Assembly: GCA_964477265.1 (NCBI GenBank)
Contig: CAYZDJ010000029.1
Span: forward strand, 1 to 26,705
From: CAIVPM01 sp964477265
GTDB lineage: Bacteria; Bacteroidota; Bacteroidia; Chitinophagales; Chitinophagaceae
Direction: 5' to 3'
Length of the DNA stretch: 26,705 nt
The translations under genes and the position numbers were made by a program. Numbering within the stretch: the stretch's first letter is position 1; each line of letters starts with the position of its first letter. The notes beneath the pieces are model-generated. The model did no database searches, was not told the DNA's origin, and saw only the letters and a program-made list of their open reading frames with translations. This document shows, piece by piece, positions 1 to 6,583 of this stretch.

Positions 1-1484
1 TTATCAAACACAATTCCTTCACTATTTAAAACATACAACAAAGGATTTTTTTCCTTTACTATAAAGTTTACATTCTTAATGTTCACACTAGTTGCTTCCT
101 GAATATCCACAGCAGTTTTAGCCTGTAAAGTCATATTCTCAAGGTTAATATTCTTGATGTGCATTTCAGGAATACCACGAACAAAAATGGCTTTCTCTGC
201 ACCATTGCACACCACATTCTTTACATAAAAATCTTTGAAAACTGGTGTGGTTTCATCAACAGTTTTAAACTCAACTTTTGGTAATTCTCTTTTTTCACCA
301 GCCAATGGCACAGGGTCTTTGGCAGCATAATACATATCAAACAAAATAGCTTCACCAGCAATATCTTTCATCCTTATTCCATCAATATAAATTTTCTCAA
401 CAACGCCACCACGACCACGCGTTGTTTTAAAACGAAGACCAATATCAGTTCCAATAAAAGTGCAGTTACTTACATACAAATTTTTAGCACCACCACTCAT
501 CTCACTTCCAATTACAAAACCACCGTGGGCGTGATACACAATATTGTTCCTAATGATACCATTCTCAGTTGGCATTGCTCGTTTTCTGCCTTCTGCATCT
601 CTGCCACTTTTTATACAAATGCCATCATCGCCAACATCAAATGTGCTGTTCTCAATCAGGAAGTTTTTGCAGCTTTCAATATCAATACCATCGCCATTTT
701 GGGCATACCAAGGGTTTTTTGCATACACATTTCTCACAGTTAAATTCTCACACATCAAAGGATGCAAATTCCACGCAGGCGAGTTTTGAAACGTAACGCC
801 ATCAAGCAATACATTCTTGCATTTTGCAAACACTAATAAATTAGGACGAAGAAAATCTTTGTAATTTTTTACACTATCAAGTGTTTCGCCTTTTGCAATA
901 ACACCTGCATTTTTTACACTACTGCCTTTTACAGAACTAGCACTTGGATACCAGGTTTTTCCATCTGCACTTACAACGCCCCCACTTGCAACTTTGTTTT
1001 TCCATTGTGTTGAGGTCAATTTATCTTTCTTTACCATACGCCACGCATCACCATTTCCATCAACAATGCCACTGCCTGTAACAGCAATGTTTACAGCATT
1101 TGTAGCTGAAATTGGCGATTGGTTTCTATAAGCATCTAAGCCTTCCCAATTTGTTTGTACTAATTTGTACTCATTAAAATCATCGGTAAATTGCAACACA
1201 GCATCTCTTTTTATGTGCAGATTTACATTGCTTTTTAATTCAATTGGACCAGTTGACCAAAATCCTCCAGGCACTAAAACAACACCACCACCTTTTTTAC
1301 TACAAACATCAATAGCTGATTGAATAGCTTTTGTGTTTAAAGTAATACCATCTGCCACTGCACCAAACTTTGCAATGTTGAAAGTGTCTTTCTTGAAAGT
1401 GGGTTGTGTTACTTTGAAGTTTTGGGCATTGGATTGTAATGCGATTAAACTTATGATGGAAAAGATATATTTTTTGTTAATCAT
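1..1484 (-). CDS. Secreted glycoside hydrolase family 28 (polygalacturonase-like), 3' end outside window
   Basis: Reading the minus strand from the ATG at 1484 gives 494 codons with no stop, so the C-terminus lies beyond the left edge. The first ~21 residues (MINKKYIFSIISLIALQSNA) form a signal peptide. The mature part begins with FNIAKFGAVADG, the usual start of the right-handed beta-helix of GH28/pectin-active enzymes. The GH28 signature sites occur in order: NGDGID at about residues 263-268 (family NTDG), GDDG at about 285-288 (the Asp pair), HGG near 317, and RFK near 349 (family RIK). GH28 enzymes hydrolyse galacturonan or related rhamnogalacturonan/xylogalacturonan bonds by inversion; the exact substrate cannot be told here. 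Export suggests action in the periplasm or outside. No partner pectin genes are visible in the window. Family assignment is firm, substrate unknown. Confidence 0.88.
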   Translation of the reverse strand, partial: MINKKYIFSIISLIALQSNAQNFKVTQPTFKKDTFNIAKFGAVADGITLNTKAIQSAIDVCSKKGGGVVLVPGGFWSTGPIELKSNVNLHIKRDAVLQFTDDFNEYKLVQTNWEGLDAYRNQSPISATNAVNIAVTGSGIVDGNGDAWRMVKKDKLTSTQWKNKVASGGVVSADGKTWYPSASSVKGSSVKNAGVIAKGETLDSVKNYKDFLRPNLLVFAKCKNVLLDGVTFQNSPAWNLHPLMCENLTVRNVYAKNPWYAQNGDGIDIESCKNFLIENSTFDVGDDGICIKSGRDAEGRKRAMPTENGIIRNNIVYHAHGGFVIGSEMSGGAKNLYVSNCTFIGTDIGLRFKTTRGRGGVVEKIYIDGIRMKDIAGEAILFDMYYAAKDPVPLAGEKRELPKVEFKTVDETTPVFKDFYVKNVVCNGAEKAIFVRGIPEMHIKNINLENMTLQAKTAVDIQEATSVNIKNVNFIVKEKNPLLYVLNSEGIVFD

Positions 1485-1782
1485 ATTAAAAAGAAAGGCC
1501 ACAGCAATTAGCTGCATAGCCCTGTTGATTGTTAATTTGTTGAGTTATGAGTTTAAGTCTGTTAAGCCTGTTTTTTAAATTAAGTTTTACCTTTTTGAAA
1601 TGCAGACAAAATGTATAAAATGGAAGTAGAAATAGCAAGCGTTTTTTGCAATTAATACAATCGTTTTACACAACAATTTTACAGCGTATTTTTGATGTAA
1701 AACTTGCTTTAAAAGTTTTTATTTCTGCAAACGATGTCGGTTGCGATGTCAACTAAAATGAATTTAAAATTTGATTAAAATT
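1485..1782. other. Gene-free upstream region of the GH28 gene
   Basis: About 300 AT-rich bases between the end of the CoA-binding gene and the start of the GH28 gene, both on the minus strand. It should hold the GH28 promoter. On the minus strand I see only an imperfect -7-like element (TACATTTTG, read opposite 1608-1616), one base longer than the Bacteroidota TAnnTTTG consensus. I see no convincing terminator hairpin and no ORF worth calling. Confidence 0.4.
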
Positions 1783-2142
1783 CTAGTATTGATTGGTTTT
1801 TAGTAAGACTAAAGTGCAGGCTTCAATTGCTTCAATTTTATGGTGTTCAGCAAGGTTTTCAAGTTCAAAGTTTTCGGTTCCCGGATTGAAAATAATGCGT
1901 TGTGGTTGCAGAGAAATAATATAATCGTAATAATCTTTTTGCAGATTTTTATTAATGTATAAAGTAACGGTATCTACTTTTTCAAAGTGAGGTTTGCCAA
2001 CCAAAATTTCAACATCATTTATATTGCCTTTTCTATTGCCAATTGCATAAACTTGATGCTGGTACGAACGCAATAGTTTTATAGCCATATTGCTGTAGCG
2101 TTCTATATTTTCTGATGCACCAATGACTAGTGTAGTTTTCAT
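1783..2142 (-). CDS. Small CoA-binding-domain protein (YccU-like)
   Basis: A 119-residue soluble protein that fills a single Rossmann-like CoA-binding domain. It starts with KTTLVIGASENIERYSNMA, the typical beta strand and glycine loop of the CoA_binding_2 family, continues with VYAIGNRKG, and near the end has the conserved FNPGTEN segment. Family members are about 120-140 residues, so this one is full length. They are thought to bind CoA or a nucleotide; the biological role is unknown. It starts three bases after the stop of the EamA transporter gene, so the two are almost certainly co-transcribed. Nothing links it functionally to the transporter beyond position. Confidence 0.85.
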   Translation of the reverse strand: MKTTLVIGASENIERYSNMAIKLLRSYQHQVYAIGNRKGNINDVEILVGKPHFEKVDTVTLYINKNLQKDYYDYIISLQPQRIIFNPGTENFELENLAEHHKIEAIEACTLVLLKTNQY

Positions 2143-2145
2143 GTA

Positions 2146-3039
2146 TTAACTTTTATTAGCTAAAAATACTCCCAATAAAATAATGATTAACCCAATGATA
2201 TGTATTGGGGTAATAGTTTCGTGATGAATAATACCCCAGCCAATAGCGACAAATGGAATGCCATAAGTAACAGTGCTTGCAAATAAACCACCAGCTCTTT
2301 TCATTAAAATATAAAACAAGATAGAAGCTACAGCAGTTCCTAAAACACCTAGTACACAGCTAGATGTTGTTGCAACAATATAATTGGATGTGCTTAATGG
2401 CAAACTAAAATATTGAGTACAGTAAAGAATAATTAATGAAGGAATAATTAAACTTGAAAATGCAACTGCTGCAATTTGTGTAGATGGTACACCAGTTAAT
2501 TTTTTAATAATCATATTTACATTAATACCATATAAAAATGTAGCAACAATTATATAGCCAATTGATAAATAATTTGGAATGCTTTCTCCTTTTACATTGG
2601 CATAAATTAAAACGCAACTGCCACTTAATCCAATTAACACACCAATTATTTTTTGGGTATTTGTAACTAATTTAAAAAATAAAGCACCAACAATAATTAC
2701 AAAAAGTGGAGTTAAGGAATTTAAACTTCCAGCAATCCCGCCACCAATTTTTGTTTCAGCTACGCAAAATAAAAAGGCAGGGAAAAAACTGCCTAGTAAA
2801 CCGCTATATACAAGGTATTGCAATAAATGTTTAGGAACTTCTTTTAAAGCTTTTATTGTAAATGGAATCATAACCACACCTGCAGAAATCATACGCAGTG
2901 AAGCTACTTGATATGGAGTTAACAGTGGTTTTGCAAAATCGTGGTTTTCAAACATCCCCAACTTCATTAATTCAAAACTGCTGCCCCAGATAAGACATAA
3001 AACAACAAATAGCGACCAGTTAATTACGGTATTTCTCAT
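2146..3039 (-). CDS. EamA/DMT-superfamily transporter
   Basis: A 297-residue, very hydrophobic protein with about ten predicted membrane segments and the internal duplication of two EamA halves. The N-terminal SLFVVLCLIWGSSFELMK and the GGGIAGSLNSLTPLF segment in the fourth helix region are characteristic of EamA (RhaT/drug-metabolite) permeases of the inner membrane. The substrate cannot be predicted; family members export amino acids, nucleosides or other metabolites. It is the first gene of a two-gene unit with the CoA-binding protein at 1783-2142 and is divergent from the PorP/SprF gene across about 230 bases. On the minus strand the sequence TACACTTTTGC just upstream of the ATG is a loose match to the Bacteroidota -7 element. 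Confidence 0.9.
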   Translation of the reverse strand: MRNTVINWSLFVVLCLIWGSSFELMKLGMFENHDFAKPLLTPYQVASLRMISAGVVMIPFTIKALKEVPKHLLQYLVYSGLLGSFFPAFLFCVAETKIGGGIAGSLNSLTPLFVIIVGALFFKLVTNTQKIIGVLIGLSGSCVLIYANVKGESIPNYLSIGYIIVATFLYGINVNMIIKKLTGVPSTQIAAVAFSSLIIPSLIILYCTQYFSLPLSTSNYIVATTSSCVLGVLGTAVASILFYILMKRAGGLFASTVTYGIPFVAIGWGIIHHETITPIHIIGLIIILLGVFLANKS

Positions 3040-3235
3040 TTAAAAACTTTGCAGCAAAAGTGTAATAAATAAATTTACCAGTAGTGGAAAAAAGGATGAA
3101 CCCAAAAATAATTGGTAAAAAATATTTTATCAGGCAGCGTTTTCTACTAAATTAGTCTCTATATAAAAATGAGTATTCACCTGATATTTTGCCAACGTTT
3201 GCAAAGCATTTTATCAAAATTTGTGTCACAAAAAT

Positions 3236-3264
3236 TTGTCGTTTAAAAAAAACATTTACTTTTA
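3236..3264 (+). promoter_or_regulatory. Putative Bacteroidota promoter of the PorP/SprF gene
   Basis: TTG at 3236-3238, an 18-base spacer, then TACTTTTA at 3257-3264, one base off the TAnnTTTG consensus. Initiation about 6-7 bases downstream would fall on or next to the ATG at 3269, giving a leaderless or nearly leaderless mRNA. It also argues against an upstream start at 3221, which would lie before the promoter. Assigned by eye only. Confidence 0.35.
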
Positions 3265-3268
3265 TCCA

Positions 3269-4342
3269 ATGAATAAGATTCGTGTTGGCATTGTTTGCCT
3301 TTTTTCGATTGTGAGTTTATCTGTATTCGCACAGCAACGTCCTCATTATTCTCAGTACATTATGAATAATTTTATCATCAACCCTGCTGTTGCTGGTATA
3401 GAGAATTATTGGGATATGAAAGCTGCACATCGCCAGCAATGGGTTGGCTTGCAAGATGCTCCAGTTACTACTTATGTCACCATTCATGGTCCATTCAGAA
3501 AAAGTGAATATGGAAGGGAAACACCTACAACAATTCATGCAGATGGCGAAAATCCACGTGGTAGCGATTATTGGGACAGTTACACAAAAGCAGAACCGCA
3601 TTTAGGTTTTGGTGCAACATTCGTAAACGATAAAACTGGTCCATTATCTACAAACACAGCTTCTGCAACATTGGCTTATCATTTTGGAATATCTCCACGT
3701 ACAAGCTTATCTATTGGAGCTTCATTTGGTTTCAATCAAATGCAAATTGATCAAAATAAATTAAATTTTGGTTCAGCTTATCCAAATGACCCTGTTGTTT
3801 ATAGCGATATAAGCAATGACTTGTTTAATAAATTCACTCCAGATGCATCAGCAGGAGTTTGGTTATACAGTGCTGATTATTTTGTTGGCGTTTCTGCCCA
3901 ACAATTATTGGGCAATAAAATAGATTTTTATGACCCGAATGCTGATACTGCAACTTATGGCCCAGATTGGAAACCAAGAACTGGTAATGGTTTTTTAGTG
4001 CCACATATTTTTGCAACAGCAGGTTATAGAATGTTTTTAAGCGAAGATTGGTCAGTACTTCCTTCTGGCACATTGCGTATTGTTAATCCTTTGCCAATGG
4101 GAATTGATGCCAATGTAAAATTCCAGTATAGAGATCAATTTTGGTTTGGCGGTGGTTACAGGTTTCAGGATGGATTTACAGGAATGCTTGGCTTAAATAT
4201 AAGCAACACACTTAATATAAGTTATTCTTATGATGTAACTACATCACAGTTAAATACAGTAAGCAGAGGTACTCACGAGTTTGTTGTTGGTTTATTAATA
4301 GGCAACAAATATGGCGATTGGTGCCCAAGAAACTTATGGTAA
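3269..4342 (+). CDS. PorP/SprF family type IX secretion system membrane protein
   Basis: A 357-residue outer-membrane beta-barrel protein. The reading frame is open from 3221, but the ATG at 3269 is preferred because it starts directly with a signal peptide (MNKIRVGIVCLFSIVSLSVFA, cleaved before QQ) and lies just after a promoter-like element. The mature N-terminus shows the PorP/SprF signature: QQRPHYSQYIMNNFIINPA, then AGIENYWD and RQQWVGLQDAP. The chain ends in CPRNLW, matching the Cys-Pro-Arg C-terminus usual in the family. PorP-type proteins are T9SS components; SprF-type paralogues are needed for secretion of specific large adhesins such as SprB. No other T9SS machinery gene lies beside it, so it is more likely one of several paralogues than the core porP. 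The T9SS cargo genes 2-18 kb downstream are possible clients, but that is inference. Confidence 0.88.
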   Translation: MNKIRVGIVCLFSIVSLSVFAQQRPHYSQYIMNNFIINPAVAGIENYWDMKAAHRQQWVGLQDAPVTTYVTIHGPFRKSEYGRETPTTIHADGENPRGSDYWDSYTKAEPHLGFGATFVNDKTGPLSTNTASATLAYHFGISPRTSLSIGASFGFNQMQIDQNKLNFGSAYPNDPVVYSDISNDLFNKFTPDASAGVWLYSADYFVGVSAQQLLGNKIDFYDPNADTATYGPDWKPRTGNGFLVPHIFATAGYRMFLSEDWSVLPSGTLRIVNPLPMGIDANVKFQYRDQFWFGGGYRFQDGFTGMLGLNISNTLNISYSYDVTTSQLNTVSRGTHEFVVGLLIGNKYGDWCPRNLW

Positions 4343-4343
4343 T

Positions 4344-4829
4344 ATGAGACTGCTAAAATTAGTAATAATTAGTGTTGTATTCCTTTTTTGTATTGTAACA
4401 TTCATTGGTTTATTATTTCCTTCAACAATAATTGTTTCAAGAGCTGTAGATGTAAATGCGTCTGCTGACAGCATATATGTTTACACAAAAGATTTGTCAA
4501 GCTGGAAATATTGGGTTGCATCATTACAAAACCAAAACATTGAGAATAATTTTGAAACCAAACTGGGACTTTCAACTATAAAAATAACTGCATCAAGCAA
4601 AGAAAAAGTTACTGGCGAATGGATTGAAAAAAATGGTGATAAGCAATTGATGGCTTTATCCACAATATCAGCTAATAATGATAAAAGCGTTGTGCAGTGG
4701 CAGTTTGAGCAACACATTAAATGGTATCCATGGGCAAGGTTTGGTAGCATGATTAATGATAAAATAATTGGTGGAATGATGGAACAAAACCTTGCTAACT
4801 TAAAGAGAATTGTGGAAAAAGCTAAATAG
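4344..4829 (+). CDS. Membrane-anchored SRPBCC (START-like/polyketide cyclase) protein
   Basis: A 161-residue protein starting at the ATG one base after the PorP/SprF stop codon, so the two are translationally close and likely co-transcribed. An open frame extends upstream to 4311 but overlaps the previous gene, and the ATG at 4344 begins directly with a hydrophobic segment (residues ~4-26, LKLVIISVVFLFCIVTFIGL). The rest fits the SRPBCC fold: a VSRAVDVNASADSIYVYTKD start (strand plus helix), a WKYW segment, alternating strands, and a long C-terminal helix (MMEQNLANLKRIVEKAK). Such proteins bind hydrophobic ligands or act as small cyclases; no function can be given. The fold call is moderately sure. 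Confidence 0.7.
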   Translation: MRLLKLVIISVVFLFCIVTFIGLLFPSTIIVSRAVDVNASADSIYVYTKDLSSWKYWVASLQNQNIENNFETKLGLSTIKITASSKEKVTGEWIEKNGDKQLMALSTISANNDKSVVQWQFEQHIKWYPWARFGSMINDKIIGGMMEQNLANLKRIVEKAK

Positions 4830-4873
4830 TAAAACTAAAACTACAGGTAATAAACCACATATTTTCATAAATA

Positions 4874-4881
4874 TATATTTG
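4874..4881 (+). promoter_or_regulatory. TAnnTTTG promoter element upstream of pdhB
   Basis: TATATTTG is an exact match to the Bacteroidota -7 consensus, ending 21 bases before the pdhB ATG. No clear TTG -33 element is visible at the usual distance. It suggests that pdhB has its own promoter separate from the PorP/SprF pair. Confidence 0.4.
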
Positions 4882-4902
4882 TACAAAAAATAAAAATAAA
4901 TT

Positions 4903-5889
4903 ATGCGTTCAATAGCATTTAGAGAAGCACTTAGAGAGGCGATGAATGAAGAAATGAGAAGAGATGAAAGGGTATTAATAATGGGCGAGGAGGTTGCTGA
5001 ATATAACGGTGCATACAAAGTAACGCAAGGCATGCTTGCAGAATTTGGAGCAAAGCGTGTTATAGATACACCTATTGCAGAGCTTGGTTTTGCTGCAGTT
5101 GCAGTAGGTGCTGCACAAAATGGCTTGCGTCCTATTGTTGAGTTTATGACCTGGAATTTTGCAGTATTGCCAATGGACCAGATATTAAACACTGCAAGTA
5201 AAATGCTTGCCATGAGTGGTGGACAAGTTACTTGTCCAATTGTTTTTAGAGGACCAAATGGAAGTGCAGGACAACTTGGTGCACAACATAGCACAGCATT
5301 TGAAAGTTATTATGCCAATATACCTGGTTTAAAAGTTATTAGCCCAAGTAATGGATACGATGCCAAAGGATTGCTTAAGCAAGCCATACGCTACGAAGAA
5401 GACCCTGTAATTTTTATGGAAAGTGAAGTAATGTATGGCGATAAATGTGATGTGCCTGATGAAGAGTATTACATTGAAATTGGTAAAGCTGATGTTAAAC
5501 GTGCAGGTAGAGATGTTACAATTGTTTCGTTTAATAAAATGATGAAAGTGGCTTTGGGTGCTGCTGCTGAATTGGAAAAAGAAGGAATAAGTGCAGAAGT
5601 GATAGATTTGAGAACTATCAGACCACTAGATTGGAGAACAATACTGGAAAGTGTTAAAAAAACAAACAGACTTGTAATAGTTGAAGAGCAATGGCCTTTT
5701 GCGAGTGTTAGTAGTGAAATAACTTATAGAATTCAAAAAGAAGGCTTTGATTATTTAGATGCACCAATACGTAGAATTACAAGTGCAGATGCACCAATGC
5801 ACTATGCTCAAAACCTTGCAGCACTTGCCATTCCTGATGTTGAGAGAACTGTTAAAATTGTTAAGGAAGTAATGTATATGCGTAAATAA
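4903..5889 (+). CDS. pdhB: Pyruvate dehydrogenase E1 component, beta subunit
   Basis: A 328-residue protein, the normal length for the beta chain of heterotetrameric (alpha2beta2) E1. It carries the transketolase pyrimidine-binding domain (about 1-180) and the transketolase C-terminal domain (about 200-320). Key features are MGEEVAEYNGAYKVTQGML, IDTPIAELGFA with Glu60 expected to activate thiamine diphosphate, and GAQHS with His129. With E1 alpha, E2 and E3 it converts pyruvate to acetyl-CoA in the cytoplasm. The pyruvate assignment over a branched-chain 2-oxoacid is based on overall likeness to pdhB and is not absolute. The E1 alpha and E2 genes are not adjacent here, which is common in Bacteroidota. 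It appears monocistronic, with an upstream TATATTTG element and a strong terminator right after. Confidence 0.93.
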   Translation: MRSIAFREALREAMNEEMRRDERVLIMGEEVAEYNGAYKVTQGMLAEFGAKRVIDTPIAELGFAAVAVGAAQNGLRPIVEFMTWNFAVLPMDQILNTASKMLAMSGGQVTCPIVFRGPNGSAGQLGAQHSTAFESYYANIPGLKVISPSNGYDAKGLLKQAIRYEEDPVIFMESEVMYGDKCDVPDEEYYIEIGKADVKRAGRDVTIVSFNKMMKVALGAAAELEKEGISAEVIDLRTIRPLDWRTILESVKKTNRLVIVEEQWPFASVSSEITYRIQKEGFDYLDAPIRRITSADAPMHYAQNLAALAIPDVERTVKIVKEVMYMRK

Positions 5890-5907
5890 ACTTGTTAGCA
5901 TAATTCT

Positions 5908-5943
5908 AAAGTAGCCCTTGAAATATATTTCAGGGGCTACTTT
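5908..5943 (+). terminator. Intrinsic terminator after pdhB
   Basis: A 15-bp stem (one G-U pair) formed by 5908-5922 and 5929-5943 with a 6-base ATATAT loop, flanked by A-rich sequence on the left and TTTATTTAT on the right. It lies 18 bases after the pdhB stop. Confidence 0.85.
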
Positions 5944-6006
5944 ATTTATAAACTATTCGTGGTAAAATTTTATACAAAATTTAAGCATATAAAGCAGCCA
6001 TAATTT

Positions 6007-6033
6007 TTGTCAGTTAAAACAAACCTATATTTT
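6007..6033 (+). promoter_or_regulatory. Putative promoter of the Ala/Lys-rich secreted protein
   Basis: TTG at 6007-6009, a 16-base spacer and TATATTTT at 6026-6033 (one base off TAnnTTTG), about 26 bases before the ATG at 6060. It sits after the pdhB terminator, as expected for an independently expressed gene. Confidence 0.3.
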
Positions 6034-6059
6034 AGCAATCTAATTAAAAATTGTTAAAA

Positions 6060-6413
6060 ATGAAAAAGTTACTTACTTTGTTGTTAGCTGGTACAGTATT
6101 TACCACAGCAACATTTGCACAAGCAAAACCTGCTGCAAAACAAGAGCCCAAAAAAGCTGTAGCTGCACCTGCTGCTAAAAAAGCAGAGGCACCAAAACCT
6201 GCTGCTGCACCTGCAAAAAAAGTTGAAGCAGCTAAACCTGCTGTAAAAACTAAAGCAGATGGAACACCTGATATGCGTGTAAAAGAAAACAAAAAAGCTG
6301 CTGCTGCTGCACCTGCAAAACCTGCTGGCCCAACAAAAAAAGATGGAACACCAGATATGCGTTATAAAGAAAATAAAGACGCAGCAAAAAAAGCTCCAGC
6401 AAAAAAAGGATAA
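6060..6413 (+). CDS. Small secreted Ala/Lys/Pro-rich protein with duplicated DGTPDMR motif
   Basis: A 117-residue protein. I chose the ATG at 6060 over the in-frame TTG at 6051 because it begins directly with a signal peptide (MKKLLTLLLAGTVFTTATFA, cleaved before QAKP). The mature chain is low-complexity, rich in Ala, Lys and Pro, strongly basic and probably disordered. It contains two copies of an ordered-looking motif, DGTPDMRVKENK at about residues 67-78 and DGTPDMRYKENK at about 95-106, 28 residues apart. I recall similar DGTPDMRxKENK tandem motifs in small secreted proteins of related Bacteroidota, but no function is known to me. It is expressed as a single gene between two strong terminators. 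Confidence 0.8.
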   Translation: MKKLLTLLLAGTVFTTATFAQAKPAAKQEPKKAVAAPAAKKAEAPKPAAAPAKKVEAAKPAVKTKADGTPDMRVKENKKAAAAAPAKPAGPTKKDGTPDMRYKENKDAAKKAPAKKG

Positions 6414-6449
6414 TATCCGTTTAGCTTAAATTCAAATAAATATTATTAT

Positions 6450-6483
6450 AAAAGCGAAGCCAAAATATTTGGGCTTCGCTTTT
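6450..6483 (+). terminator. Intrinsic terminator after the Ala/Lys-rich gene
   Basis: A 12-bp perfect stem (AAAAGCGAAGCC at 6450-6461 with its complement at 6472-6483) and a 10-base loop, followed by TATGTTAT. It lies 36 bases after the stop codon. Confidence 0.8.
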
Positions 6484-6583
6484 ATGTTATATAGCTTTTA
6501 TACTATTTATTTTAGTGGATAAAATATTACTTCAATTGTAATACTTTGTTTATATTGCCAAAATATTTTTAATTAAATCGAGT

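Noticed and set aside
525..796. Three overlapping plus-strand ORFs of 72-81 residues
   Set aside because: They lie antisense to the GH28 gene, which has a signal peptide and all family motifs; no recognisable protein in the plus frames.
4800..5294. Minus-strand ORF of 164 residues
   Set aside because: It is antisense to pdhB; its composition follows the complement of a conserved coding sequence and shows no domain.
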